64,000 nt of DNA from JBHHUI01 sp965248775 (GTDB lineage Bacteria > Chloroflexota > Anaerolineae > Anaerolineales > JBHHUI01). Below, piece after piece: positions 44,899-54,569 of this stretch. Every line of letters begins with the position of its first letter. Position 1 is the first letter of the stretch. The stretch covers positions 1,240,001 to 1,304,000 of the forward strand of contig OZ252150.1 of the NCBI GenBank assembly GCA_965248775.1. The letters are read 5' to 3'. The notes beneath the pieces are model-generated. The model searched no databases and was not told the origin of the DNA. It saw only the letters and a program-made list of their open reading frames with translations. Both the position numbers and the translations under genes were made by a program.

Positions 44899-47826
44899 GT
44901 GCAAAACCCAGTCCAGACAACTTCCGGGACAAAGCGACTCGCCCCACAACCGGGTGAAGTGCTGGATCGCTCGGAAACGATTGAATTCAAGTTTGATGGC
45001 GAGACAATTCAGGCCTACCCAGGCGACACAATCGGTTCTGCGCTGGCTGCTGCCGATGTAAAAGTACTCAGCCGCTCGTTCAAATATCACCGACCGCGCG
45101 GCTTGATGTGTTGCGCCGGAAATTGCCCAAACTGTTTAGTGCAGATTGAGAACGAACCGAATGTGCGTTCCTGTGTACGGCAGGTTGAAGCCGGGCTGGA
45201 TGTGAAATCCCAGAACGCCTGGCCTTCGCTCGGTACGGATGTGATGTCGGCCACGGGGATGGTAGACCCGTTTCTGCCAGCTGGTTTCTATTACAAAACC
45301 TTTATTCGACCGCAGTTTATGTGGCCCCTATACGAAAAATTTCTGCGCGCAGCCGCTGGGCTGGGCAAGGTAAAACCGGTCGTTCCAGCCGAAAAATTTG
45401 ATAAACAATATATGCACGCCGATGTAACCGTAGTTGGTGCCGGACCGGCTGGCCTGCACGCAGCGCTGGCAGCTGCCGAGCAGAGTGCGCATGTGTTGCT
45501 TTTTGAAGAGAGTACGCTTCTTGGTGGGCATGTACGACACACGGCGGCCGGAATCGACGAAGCATTAGCAGAGACTATTTACGCGGTCGAAGAACACGAA
45601 AACATCTCGGTTGTAACAGATACCACGGTGCTGGGTTGGTACGAAGATCACTGGATTTCCGCAATGCGTGGCAACCGGCTCCTCAAAATCCGTTCGGGCG
45701 CACTCATTGTCGCAACCGGAGCGGTGGAACAGCCGCTGGTGTTTGGTAACAACGATCTTCCGGGCGTTATGCTCGCCAGCGGTGTTGCTCGCTTTATACA
45801 TATGTATGGTGTGCTGCCCGGCAGTCGAGTACTCATTGTCACGGCCAATGACGATGGCTGGCAAGTGGCGGCCGATCTGATTTCAGTCGGAGTTTCTGTG
45901 GTTGGTGTCGCCGATGAGCGCCCGCAAAGTGATTCTGGGAATGTTAGAGCCGTCGAAGAAACAGGCACATCGATATTCTGGAAACATACCATTATGGGCG
46001 CAGAAGGAAATGGAGCCGTCGGTGAAGCTGTGCTGGTGGCGCTTGATTCTCACGGCGAAGTGAATAGCGGGGCTTCGAAAGTGGTCAGCTGCGACATCAT
46101 CGCAACGAGTGTTGGTTGGATGGCCAACCACGGTCTTTTATATCAGTCAGGCGGCACACTCGAATATGACGAAGAACGGGGAGAAATCCTGGCTGTTTCA
46201 TTACCGGAAGATGTCTATGCCGTCGGGCGAGTGAATGGCACACACACTTTCGAAACACAGATCAAGGAAGGCCGCTGGGCCGGCCAGCAAGCGGCTGCAC
46301 AATTAGGTTTCGGCAAAGCACCATCCAAGGCTGAAATCAATCGCATTGCGAGCGCCCGCAAAAGCGAATCGCGAAGAACGTCTACAAGAATAAAAGTGCC
46401 CGGTCAGCAGAAGCGCTTCTTATGTCTTTGCGAAGATGTGTCAGACAAAGATCTACAAGTTTCCATCGAGGAAGGCTACAACACGATGGAATTGCTCAAA
46501 CGCTATAGCACCGTCACAATGGGGCCTTGCCAGGGGCGCATGTGTTCGATGAATTCCATTCATTTGTGTGCGCGCGAAAATGGCTGGACGGTGGCGGAAA
46601 CCGGTACGACCACGGCCCGACCTCCCATGCGCCCGGTGACATTGGGTGCGCTTGCCGGGCAGAACATGGAACCGGTGGCATTGACTTCTATCCATGACTG
46701 GCATCTCGAACATGACGCCAAAATGATGGTGGCCGGGGTCTGGTTGCGGCCTGAATATTATGGATCTCTTGAACACGCCGTCGAAGAAGTGCGCGCCGTG
46801 CGGGAACGTGTCGGCCTGATTGATGTCAGCACGCTGGGGAAAATTAAACTCACCGGCGCAGGCGTCCCCAATCTGCTCGATCGCATCTATATCAACAAGT
46901 GGCAAAAACTTGCTGTCGGCCACGTGCGTTATGGCGTGATGTGCAACGATGAAGGCGTCGTGATGGACGATGGTGTCACAGCGCACATGGCTGAGCATGA
47001 ATGGTATATGACCACTACCAGTTCAGGTGCAACTACGATCTTCGAATGGCTTCAGTGGTGGATGCAGTCCGGCTGGGGCGATGATGTCCACGTGGTCAAT
47101 GTGACCGAAGTGAATTCCGCCTTCAATCTGGCGGGACCACAATCCCGGCTGCTAATTGAGAAGCTCACCGATGACGATGTATCCAATTCCAGCTTCCCCT
47201 ATATGCATGTACGCGAAATGGAAATTGCAGGCGTGTCCTGCCAACTCTTCCGAATCGGATTTACCGGAGAACTCTCCTATGAAATCCACTGCCCGGCGGC
47301 GCAAGGTCTGCATGTTTGGAATGCGGTGTTGCAGTCCGGAGAAGAGTTTGGCATCCTTCCCTTCGGTATCGAAGCACAACGAATGCTTCGCTTGGAGAAG
47401 TCGCACATCATCGTTGGGCAGGATACGGACGCCCTCTCTGACGCGATTGCGGCTGATCTGGAGTGGGCTGTCAAGTTGGACAAACCGGAGTTTCTTGGCA
47501 ACCGGCCGCTGGCTCGCATCAAGGAGAACGGTCCGCCGCAAAAACTGGTCGGCTTCGAGATGGTCACACCGGGTATTGTGCCCGAGGAAGGCCTGCAGAT
47601 TATCAAGCCGCGTGGCAAAGCCATTCCTGAGATTATCGGCTGGATTACTTCCAGCCGCCTGAGTCCGACCTTGAATCAGGCAATTGGTATGTGCTGGCTG
47701 CCGCCCGTAATCGCAGAACAAGCCGGTTCAAAATTTACCATCCGCATTGATGGCAAGACGCTTGCGGAAGCCCGTGTGCACCACGGCGCGTTCGTCGACC
47801 CAGACGGCGCGCGTTTACGGACATAA
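44899..47826 (+). CDS. soxA: Sarcosine oxidase alpha subunit
   Basis: The 975-residue protein starts at GTG 44899. It has an N-terminal Fer2-like domain with Cys71, 72, 76, 79 and 92 (MCCAGNCPNCLVQIE), then an NAD/FAD-type Rossmann domain (VTVVGAGPAGLHAALAA, about residue 177). A BFD-like Cys region follows (FLCLCEDVSDKDLQV, MGPCQGRMC), and then a C-terminal GcvT-type domain (GLIDVSTLGKIKLTGAGVP onward) that binds tetrahydrofolate. The GcvT part lets formaldehyde equivalents from sarcosine be captured as methylene-THF, linking to metF in the same operon. The extra Cys residues suggest iron-sulfur binding, as in related SoxA-type enzymes that donate electrons to other acceptors. Confidence 0.93.
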   Translation: MQNPVQTTSGTKRLAPQPGEVLDRSETIEFKFDGETIQAYPGDTIGSALAAADVKVLSRSFKYHRPRGLMCCAGNCPNCLVQIENEPNVRSCVRQVEAGLDVKSQNAWPSLGTDVMSATGMVDPFLPAGFYYKTFIRPQFMWPLYEKFLRAAAGLGKVKPVVPAEKFDKQYMHADVTVVGAGPAGLHAALAAAEQSAHVLLFEESTLLGGHVRHTAAGIDEALAETIYAVEEHENISVVTDTTVLGWYEDHWISAMRGNRLLKIRSGALIVATGAVEQPLVFGNNDLPGVMLASGVARFIHMYGVLPGSRVLIVTANDDGWQVAADLISVGVSVVGVADERPQSDSGNVRAVEETGTSIFWKHTIMGAEGNGAVGEAVLVALDSHGEVNSGASKVVSCDIIATSVGWMANHGLLYQSGGTLEYDEERGEILAVSLPEDVYAVGRVNGTHTFETQIKEGRWAGQQAAAQLGFGKAPSKAEINRIASARKSESRRTSTRIKVPGQQKRFLCLCEDVSDKDLQVSIEEGYNTMELLKRYSTVTMGPCQGRMCSMNSIHLCARENGWTVAETGTTTARPPMRPVTLGALAGQNMEPVALTSIHDWHLEHDAKMMVAGVWLRPEYYGSLEHAVEEVRAVRERVGLIDVSTLGKIKLTGAGVPNLLDRIYINKWQKLAVGHVRYGVMCNDEGVVMDDGVTAHMAEHEWYMTTTSSGATTIFEWLQWWMQSGWGDDVHVVNVTEVNSAFNLAGPQSRLLIEKLTDDDVSNSSFPYMHVREMEIAGVSCQLFRIGFTGELSYEIHCPAAQGLHVWNAVLQSGEEFGILPFGIEAQRMLRLEKSHIIVGQDTDALSDAIAADLEWAVKLDKPEFLGNRPLARIKENGPPQKLVGFEMVTPGIVPEEGLQIIKPRGKAIPEIIGWITSSRLSPTLNQAIGMCWLPPVIAEQAGSKFTIRIDGKTLAEARVHHGAFVDPDGARLRT

Positions 47827-47830
47827 ACAA

Positions 47831-48529
47831 ATGAGTGCCACACTGACTACGACTAAATTATCTTCAATCCACGTTACGGCAGACCGCGCAGGGGCAACAT
47901 TTGCCAGCGTTGGCGATTGGCAGCTCCCCGAAAAATTCACCACGATTGCTGCAGAAGTGGCGGCCGCCCGGCAACGGGTTGCGATCGCCGACGTCTCTGC
48001 GGGCGGTAAAATTCTTGTCGAAGGCGCACAGGTAACCGCGCTAATGCAAGGCGCCCTCGGAGTTGGGGAATTAGATATCAATCAGGGAGCTGCGTTCGAT
48101 GGCGGCTACGCCTACCGATTGCGGGAGGATCTCTTCTTTGTCAGTACACCTCCAGCTGGGGAGGCCTCCGTACTCAGTGTGCTTAACTCCGCGGTCGGAG
48201 ATATGTCTGGAATGGTTACGGTCACAGACATCACGGACGGTCGTAGTGAACTCGTGCTCATTGGTCCGTACGCAGGCGAACTGCTCAGTATGCTCTGTGG
48301 TCTTGATCTGCACGAGAGCAAATTTCCTGATCAGACCGCGAAGCAAACGGGTGTAGCCAAGACCGGCCAGATCGTCATTCGTCGGGATGCTGCTGATTTG
48401 CGCCGCTATTGGTTGATAGGGGCGCGTTCATATGGCGCCTATCTTTGGGAGACTATCCTCGACGCCGGTCGTTCGCTCGACATTGCCCCGATTGGCCTGG
48501 CTGCCTTGCGAGAACTCGCCGGCGGTTAA
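47831..48529 (+). CDS. soxG: Sarcosine oxidase gamma subunit
   Basis: The 232-residue GcvT-like protein begins 5 bases after soxA. It contains VAIADVSAGGKILVEGAQVTALMQ, ELVLIGPYAGELLSMLCGLDLHESKFP and WLIGARSYGAYLWETILDAG, the typical SoxG layout. The subunit has no cofactor of its own and completes the alpha-beta-gamma-delta complex. Position and length agree with the classical sox order. Confidence 0.9.
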   Translation: MSATLTTTKLSSIHVTADRAGATFASVGDWQLPEKFTTIAAEVAAARQRVAIADVSAGGKILVEGAQVTALMQGALGVGELDINQGAAFDGGYAYRLREDLFFVSTPPAGEASVLSVLNSAVGDMSGMVTVTDITDGRSELVLIGPYAGELLSMLCGLDLHESKFPDQTAKQTGVAKTGQIVIRRDAADLRRYWLIGARSYGAYLWETILDAGRSLDIAPIGLAALRELAGG

Positions 48530-48557
48530 GACTCAAGTTCGAGTAGAATTCCTGTCT

Positions 48558-49016
48558 ATGTTTCGTTTCCTTCAAGACTATCCGCGTTTGCTTGAGTGGA
48601 TCTTTGATAGCACCCAAAGCGCACTCGGGATTTTCTGGCATTGGCTTAAACCGGGTGGTACCGTCGAAAAAGTCTTCATTCGTGGGGAGGAAATCACAAA
48701 AGGTGCCATCTTCGATTGCCGTATGTGCGGGCAATGTATTCTGCACAGCACAGGCATGACGTGTCCCATGACCTGCCCAAAGAATTTACGCAACGGTCCA
48801 TGTGGTGGCGTGCGTGCAAACGGCCATTGTGAAATCATCCCAGAGATGCGCTGTGTTTGGGTGCTGGCTTGGGAACGTTCTCGCGATCTAAAAATATACG
48901 GCGATGATATATTGCATATCATGCCCCCGGTAAACCGGCAGCTTGAAGGCACTTCCGCATGGATCAATGATTTCACTGGAGAAGCAACTGCTGTGCCTGC
49001 TGGTTGGTCTGAATAG
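48558..49016 (+). CDS. metV: MetV, methylene-THF reductase zinc/FeS partner domain
   Basis: The 152-residue protein has Cys54, 57 and 60 (FDCRMCGQCILHSTGMTCPMTCPKNL), then Cys69, 73 and 82 and further Cys residues downstream, the pattern of the MTHFR C-terminal family (PF12225). In anaerobes MetV is a small iron-sulfur partner of MetF. Here it is a stand-alone gene ending in a stop that overlaps the GTG of metF by one base (TAGTG). It probably feeds or takes electrons for methylene-THF/methyl-THF interconversion. Confidence 0.88.
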   Translation: MFRFLQDYPRLLEWIFDSTQSALGIFWHWLKPGGTVEKVFIRGEEITKGAIFDCRMCGQCILHSTGMTCPMTCPKNLRNGPCGGVRANGHCEIIPEMRCVWVLAWERSRDLKIYGDDILHIMPPVNRQLEGTSAWINDFTGEATAVPAGWSE

Positions 49017-50029
49017 TGGGCGCCGCTTCTTTATCCCCCGTACAAAATAAATCAAGACTCGAACGTGTTCTGCGGTCTGGTCGTTTTGCTGTTACTGCGG
49101 AACTCAATCCACCTGATTCCGCCGACCCGCATTCGGTTTATGACCGTGCGCTTGTTCTCGCAGAAGTCTGCGACGGCATCAATGCGACCGATGCATCTGG
49201 TGCGCATGTCCATATGTCGAGCGTTGGTGTTTGCGCGCTTCTGACTCGGGCTGGATACGAACCGGTTCTACAAGTATCCTGTCGAGATAAGAATCGCATT
49301 GCAATCCAGGGTGATCTGCTCGGAGCGGCTGCAATGGGCGTGCACAATGTGCTCTGTCTTACAGGCGATGGTGTCCAGACCGGGGACCAACCGGAAGCAA
49401 AGCCCGTTTTTGATCTCGATTCCATCAGCTTGCTTCGTATGGCGCGCACACTCCGTGATCAAGGACAATTTCTGAGCGGCAGGAAACTCGATACACCACC
49501 GCACTTGTTTTTGGGTGCGGCCAGCAATCCGTTTGTACCGCCCTACGATTTCCGTCCTTTGCGGTTGGGAAAAAAAGTCGAGGCTGGCGCAGATTTTATT
49601 CAAACGCAATACTGTTTTGATGTGCCCCGCTTCCGCGAATTTATGGCTCGCATCCGCGAATTGGGCTTACATGAGAAGGTCTTTATCCTTGTAGGTGTCG
49701 GCCCGCTCCGTTCAGCAAAAACTGCGGAATGGATGCGCACGAATGTGCCCGGGGTCCATATCCCGGATAGCGTCGTCGAACGATTGCGCGGAGCCGGGAA
49801 GGGCAAGCAGCGCGCGGAGGGCAAGCAACTCTGTATCGATATTATCCAGGAAGTTCGTGATATTGAAGGTGTGAGCGGCGTGCACGTGATGGCATACCGT
49901 CAGGAAGAACTCGTAGCTGAGATCATCGAAGCTGCCGGCTTGCTGCCCCGGGTATCCGTGGACGGAGCGTCCGTGACGAAAAAACGAAATAAACGCCGTA
50001 AGGCGAAAATCAAGGAGAAGTTAGATTAG
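49016..50029 (+). CDS. metF: Methylenetetrahydrofolate reductase
   Basis: The 337-residue TIM-barrel flavoenzyme contains FAVTAELNPPDSADP, VLQVSCRDKNRIAIQGDLLGAA and VLCLTGDGV, the FAD-contacting loops, and ADFIQTQYCFDVPRF, where the family has QTQYxFD. In this operon it probably runs as methyl-THF dehydrogenase, oxidising the methyl group delivered by the corrinoid system to methylene-THF. GTG 49016 overlaps the metV stop, which suggests coupled synthesis. It ends directly before the pterin methyltransferase gene, and its C-terminus is rich in Lys and Arg. Confidence 0.92.
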   Translation: MGAASLSPVQNKSRLERVLRSGRFAVTAELNPPDSADPHSVYDRALVLAEVCDGINATDASGAHVHMSSVGVCALLTRAGYEPVLQVSCRDKNRIAIQGDLLGAAAMGVHNVLCLTGDGVQTGDQPEAKPVFDLDSISLLRMARTLRDQGQFLSGRKLDTPPHLFLGAASNPFVPPYDFRPLRLGKKVEAGADFIQTQYCFDVPRFREFMARIRELGLHEKVFILVGVGPLRSAKTAEWMRTNVPGVHIPDSVVERLRGAGKGKQRAEGKQLCIDIIQEVRDIEGVSGVHVMAYRQEELVAEIIEAAGLLPRVSVDGASVTKKRNKRRKAKIKEKLD

Positions 50030-50959
50030 ATGGAAACTATTATTACATCGCCGACTAAGGAAGTTAGGATCGGTCCTGATCATCCATTTGTGATTATTGG
50101 TGAACGGATTAACCCGACCGGGCGCAAAATGCTAGCTGCTGAAATGAGGGAACGAGATTATTCCCGCGTAAAAGCCGATGCCATTGCTCAGGTGGAGGCT
50201 GGCGCCCATATGTTGGATGTTAATGCAGGTATTCCAATGGCTGATGAACCCGCCATTCTGGCTGAGGCGATCCAGTTGATTCAATCACTCACGGATGTTC
50301 CACTTTGTATCGACTCTTCTATCATAGATGCATTAGAAAGCGGTCTGGCTGTATATCAAGGTAAACCGCTGCTCAATTCCGTGACCGGTGAGGATGAGCG
50401 CCTGGACATCATTCTGCCACTAGTAGCGCAATATGGCTGCGCTGTCATTGGAATTTCAAATGACGAGACCGGTATCTCCGAAGACCCTGATGTGCGTTTC
50501 GATGTTGCGAAGAAGATTGTCGAGCGCGCCGAGTCTTATGGGATACCACGTGAGGATGTTATCATCGATCCGCTCGCCATGCCTGTCGGTGCTATCCGTT
50601 ACGCTGGTGAAGCACTATTCAAGATCGTGCGACGAGTCAGTGAGGAACTTGGCTGTAATACTGTCTGTGGGGCTTCCAATGTCTCATTTGGTTTGCCCGG
50701 ACGGCCACGCCTGAACTCAACATTTCTGGCGATGGCGATGGTAGCTGGGATGTCTTGTGCGATCACCAATTCTCTCGAGCACGAGATTAGTGAGACAATC
50801 ACGGCCGCTGATGTAATGATGGGACATGATGAGAACTGCGCAGCTTGGCTCCGCTCCCAACGCAAGGGTTCGAATGGAGCACAGGCAAAGAGCAGCGAAT
50901 CGGCACCTCAGGCGGGTCGACGCGAAAGACGCCGCTCACGTCCAAGCTCTCATGCATAA
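50030..50959 (+). CDS. MtrH/AcsE-type tetrahydrofolate:corrinoid methyltransferase
   Basis: The 309-residue pterin-binding TIM barrel has FVIIGERINPTGRKML, GAHMLDVNAGIPMADE, PLCIDSSIIDALESGL and LNSVTGEDERLD in that order, the standard methyltetrahydrofolate:corrinoid protein methyltransferase layout; in glycine betaine systems the homologue is MtgA. It would carry methyl from the corrinoid protein at 41043 to THF. It starts on the base after metF's stop and ends the operon. The C-terminal 30 residues are a basic, low-complexity tail (AGRRERRRSRPSSHA) not typical of the family. Confidence 0.92.
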   Translation: METIITSPTKEVRIGPDHPFVIIGERINPTGRKMLAAEMRERDYSRVKADAIAQVEAGAHMLDVNAGIPMADEPAILAEAIQLIQSLTDVPLCIDSSIIDALESGLAVYQGKPLLNSVTGEDERLDIILPLVAQYGCAVIGISNDETGISEDPDVRFDVAKKIVERAESYGIPREDVIIDPLAMPVGAIRYAGEALFKIVRRVSEELGCNTVCGASNVSFGLPGRPRLNSTFLAMAMVAGMSCAITNSLEHEISETITAADVMMGHDENCAAWLRSQRKGSNGAQAKSSESAPQAGRRERRRSRPSSHA

Positions 50960-51115
50960 AATAGACTCGCAGCTATCACAATCGAAACCTACGAGATAAA
51001 GAACAGCAAGATCTCATGTTCTAAGGTGCACTTTCTCTTTTCGCTTACGGTGTAAAGTTCGGCGGGACGGCATAGGTGATCATTCTTGTCCATATAAGCG
51101 GTATATGGCTTTGAA

Positions 51116-51466
51116 GTGAGGCAATTCGTGACGGGGAAATTCTTATTAGCGTCTGAGATCGGTGAACTCGAAACGGAGTTGTTCGAAAGCGAGTCGAAAC
51201 TGGAGCAGGCAAAGGTCGCCCTTGATGTCTCCGGTCGCAGTTTCAAACGCGGGATGCTCGGCATATTTCTCGGAGTGATTTTTCTTTTGCTTGCCTGGCC
51301 TGTGGGTGCGCTGATGATCGTGGTGGGCGCGCTGGCTGTGTTTTCGGCTTTCGTTAAACGGTCAGATGCGAATTTGCACTCTAGAATGGCTGACGCGGCA
51401 ATTGAACAAATACGCAGCAAGCTTGCCGAGAAGCGCGCATCACACGAATCGCAAATAAAATTTTAG
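51116..51466 (+). CDS. Small coiled-coil membrane protein, hypothetical
   Basis: The 116-residue protein has a heptad-like charged helix (SEIGELETELFESESKLEQAKVAL), one or two close membrane segments (GMLGIFLGVIFLLLAWPVGALMIVVGALAVF), and a second charged helix. It starts with GTG and ends at TAG-terminated frame 51466. No family is recognised. It could be an envelope or septum-associated protein. Nothing around it gives a function. Confidence 0.45.
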   Translation: MRQFVTGKFLLASEIGELETELFESESKLEQAKVALDVSGRSFKRGMLGIFLGVIFLLLAWPVGALMIVVGALAVFSAFVKRSDANLHSRMADAAIEQIRSKLAEKRASHESQIKF

Positions 51467-51524
51467 GACATGCGTTTATTGGCGGAGGGTTGCGCAGGAT
51501 GCCACTTCGTCTGCTATGGTATGA

Positions 51525-51556
51525 AGACTGTGACAGGGTAGTGCGGTCTTTTTTTT
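51525..51556 (+). terminator. Candidate Rho-independent terminator
   Basis: AGACTG (51525-51530) pairs with CGGTCT (51544-51549), including one G-T pair, across a 13-base loop. It runs straight into a T tract at 51549-51556. It would end transcription of the small membrane protein gene. Between here and the insertion element at 51736 I see no further gene. Confidence 0.6.
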
Positions 51557-51735
51557 ATTAAAATCCGTCATAATTAAGATGCAATAAAATATCTATCAGT
51601 CTGTTCGTGATGATTGGCACATTGGTTCAGATTTTGTAGGAGAGCATGGGTCTCGACTCCTGGGATCTAATCTGAGCAGGCATCACCCATTCGTGGGGCC
51701 ACGAGCGAGCACAGGCATCATTATGGGAAATCTTA

Positions 51736-53179
51736 CTCGAGTGTTGTGATTTGAGTGATCTTAGGGCATATTCGGCAGATGCAACTTCCCATCGTAAAAC
51801 CGGCTCCCATCGTATCAGAGCACAGCGCCAGCTTTCGCGGGGTGTTTGAAAACCGCTGTCAGTTCCGGCATTTCGAGAATTATCTAACCGGACTGCTTGT
51901 GTTGAAGAACAAGTCGATGGCGAACATGACGCGCTGCCTGTTGGATAGCGCTGACAAGACCAACCTGTCGCGCTTCTTGTCGGAAGCGAACTGGGATGCC
52001 GCGGAACTGAACCAGGATCGCATTGCATACTTATTCCAGCAAACCAAGCGTCAGCGCCAGGGCGCCCGCAAATCGATGCTGGCCATCGATGATACTTTGT
52101 GCGAGCACGTCGGCAGTCTGTTCGAATACATTGACCAACATTACAACCACGGCAACCACATGTATCCGCTAGCGCACAATCTGGTCACCGGCCACTACAT
52201 CAGCGGCGCGGTTCGCTTTCCGGCCGACTGGCGACTGTACCGGCGCTACGAAGAAGTCACCGACTGGGAAGCGTTCGTCAAGAAACTGTTGCCCGACGCT
52301 ACGATCCCGAAAACCAAGAAGGAGCGTAATCGCTTCAAACGTCAAGTCGCACCCACCTTGCTGGCCGACCAAGATTTCGCTGGCGGCTGAACTGGTCAAG
52401 GCGGCGCTGGCGCACGATTTGCCCTTTGAAACGGTGCTGTTCGACGCCTGGTACCTGGCACCCGAATTGCTCGAAGTTCTCAGTGCGCATGGCAAGCACT
52501 GGATCAGCCTGCTGAAAAACAACCGCAACCTTATCACCAACAGCTTTGTGCTCCAGGATGCTTCCGGCGAACGCATGCGCTTTGATGGTCCGCACATCAA
52601 GGTGCAGGACCTAGTGCCGCTTATCCCACCTTCCGCTTTCAAACCGATGCAAGTGGGCGAGCAGACCTACTACTGCTTCAGCAAGAATGTACGCATCCCG
52701 ACTTTGGGGAAGGTACGGCTGGTCATCAGCTTTGCCAAGCCTGATTTAACCGGCACCTATGCCGTGCTGGTCAGCAGCCATCTCAGTTGGGATGCCAAGA
52801 AGATCATCGCAACCTATCTGCTCCGTTGGCCGATTGAGACCTTTTATCAAGACGCCAAACAGAACCTGGGGCTCCACGAATATCGCATGCGCTCGGCCGC
52901 CGCCATTCATAAGCACTGGTCACTGGTCTTCGTGGCCTATTCGTTCCTGCACCTGCACTGTTTGCCCACATCGCGTCGTGACAAGGTCTGCGCGTCCATC
53001 CAATCCATCGGGCAGGTTATTCGCCAACAAAGCCAGCAGCTAATCGAAGCATTGATCTTGCAGGCTCACGGCTCTCTGTCTGACGGTACTGACGAGCAAC
53101 AAGTCTTCTCGTACTTATTCGCCAAGCAGGCTTACTCTTTGGCTGCTTGAGCCTTTTCACTCAAATCACAACACTCGAG
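51736..53179 (+). mobile_element. IS701-like insertion sequence, damaged second copy
   Basis: This 1444-bp element is nearly identical to 28905-30377 and has the same 23-bp ends. Its flanking duplication is 8 bp, AAATCTTA (51728-51735 and 53180-53187). Relative to the intact copy it has a 6-bp gain near 52050 and a 35-bp loss near 52370, which account for the 29-bp length difference. Confidence 0.92.
51755..53150 (+). pseudogene. IS701-like transposase, frameshifted by a 35-bp deletion
   Basis: The first 211 codons run from GTG 51755 to TGA 52390, and the rest reads from about 52391 to 53150 in another frame. The intact copy has PEFRALDESFQTKISL here; this copy jumps from LLADQ to DFAGG. The lost 35 bases lie between two GACC tetranucleotides, suggesting slippage between short direct repeats. 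An extra CGTCAG-type hexamer adds Gln-Arg earlier. The catalytic Asp in FETVLFDAWYL and the Glu in YLLRWPIETFYQDAK lie beyond the shift, so it cannot make an active transposase. Confidence 0.93.
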
Positions 53180-53180
53180 A

Positions 53181-53363
53181 AATCTTATAAAGAATGGCAG
53201 CCCTGATCGCTGCCAGGAACGTAAAGAGAACCTGCTTGCAGCGTTCGACGGGATCGGCGAATGGATTTCTAAGAATCCGCATGCCAACATAAGCCAACTG
53301 TTCGGGTTGCTGCGTGTTTTTCGACGAGGGAGTATCAACCAACGCCCACCCGAGTTGAGATGA
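53181..53363 (+). pseudogene. Gene fragment next to the second IS copy, possibly a TetR-type C-terminus
   Basis: After the IS a frame reads NLIKNGSPDRCQERKENLL, then AAFDGIGEWISKNPHA and RVFRRGSINQRPPELR before TGA 53361-53363. It has an ordinary protein composition and no start codon. The joined sequence across the IS insertion site (one AAATCTTA) stays open upstream for at least 40 codons, so the IS may have split a gene. The LLAAFDGIGEW segment faintly recalls the C-terminal part of TetR regulators, but this is weak. The rest of 53364-53550 shows nothing I can assign. Confidence 0.25.
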
Positions 53364-53550
53364 CTCGTGAGAAATGAACACTCAGACGAGTTCAGCCCGG
53401 CGATGCTAAAGTTCTTGGATAGTGTGCTGGGCAATGACTGAGAAATGCGGTTCGATGTCAAGCCAAATATTTGCAGAGTTCGCGACGTTGCTCTGAGAGT
53501 GCGGCGGAGTAGGGTGGTTGGATAATTCGTTCTAGAGGGAGGTTGATGAG

Positions 53551-54408
53551 ATGAAGCGATTAAGCCTTGCGATCATAATCCTCGGATTGGCGGCATTAGC
53601 CTGTGGAGCTCCGTCGGAAGGTGGCATTCAGACAGAGAATACTGAGACGGCGGATTTCGACTCGAGTGAGTCCCAACCAGCGGGGGGTGAGGATGAGCCT
53701 GAACAAGTGGCATCTCTAACACCGTTACCCCTGCTTGAGGAAATATCAATTACACCCGAATCACCGCCAGATACACCAATACCTACAGCAGAACCAATCG
53801 CGACACTCGAAACGGTATCCGTCGAAGCACTCGACCTCACTCAACTCTGGTCTTATTGTTTGACCAGCATCCGTACAGGCGAACCCCTGATCGAAGAGGG
53901 CAATGAACACAAGCTAGACGAGAATGGCATCTCCTATGGCTACAACAAAATCGTTGATGAAAACGGCAACGTGCTGCAGCCGCGAGCCATTCCGCTAATG
54001 GGCGGCGAACAACTCATTCTCACAGAAGACTATCAGGATGACGAGAACATGCGCGAGTATGCCCGAATCTACACGATTATGGCGCCTATCCGGGACACCG
54101 TCCTGTATCATTTTGAAGAAACAACCAGAGATAAATGGCTGGAAACCACCGCGATATTGACGATGAATAACATCAAAACTGAAGATGCAGCCGAAATCAG
54201 TGGACGCAGCATCCTGTCAACCGAGCAGGTGTATGATTACATCGCCAGCAGACAGGCCGAAGGCAGCCCCGTGGTACGTTACCTGGAAGAAGCGGGATTG
54301 GAATTGAAATGCCTGGCCTTCAAAGATTTTGACTTCACTAACCCTGAAGGTGGCAACCATTGCGAAGAACATAACCTCGAGGTTGGCTCGGGTATCGAAT
54401 TCCCATAG
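53551..54408 (+). CDS. Putative lipoprotein with Glu/Pro/Thr-rich linker
   Basis: The 285-residue protein begins with a lipoprotein signal peptide (MKRLSLAIIILGLAALACG; lipobox LAAC with the lipid-bearing Cys at residue 18). An acidic, Pro/Thr/Glu-rich linker of about 75 residues follows, then a folded domain beginning LDLTQLWSYCLTSIRTG and ending in DFDFTNPEGGNHCEEHN. The ATG follows a GGGAGG site. Such lipoproteins are common in Chloroflexota. No known family is recognised, and a surface-binding role is a guess from its architecture. Confidence 0.65.
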   Translation: MKRLSLAIIILGLAALACGAPSEGGIQTENTETADFDSSESQPAGGEDEPEQVASLTPLPLLEEISITPESPPDTPIPTAEPIATLETVSVEALDLTQLWSYCLTSIRTGEPLIEEGNEHKLDENGISYGYNKIVDENGNVLQPRAIPLMGGEQLILTEDYQDDENMREYARIYTIMAPIRDTVLYHFEETTRDKWLETTAILTMNNIKTEDAAEISGRSILSTEQVYDYIASRQAEGSPVVRYLEEAGLELKCLAFKDFDFTNPEGGNHCEEHNLEVGSGIEFP

Positions 54409-54569
54409 GCGACGCTTCTGTCGATATTAGGTTTGGGGGAAGCGATATGCGGCGTCGGAGCGAGCGCTGCATATCTGATCGACATTTCTAATGTTCAGGG
54501 CAATAGGGTTTTCACTGAGGAATGGCGACCATGATCGTCTCTGATTTTGAAAAGGAGAATTGAAATACT

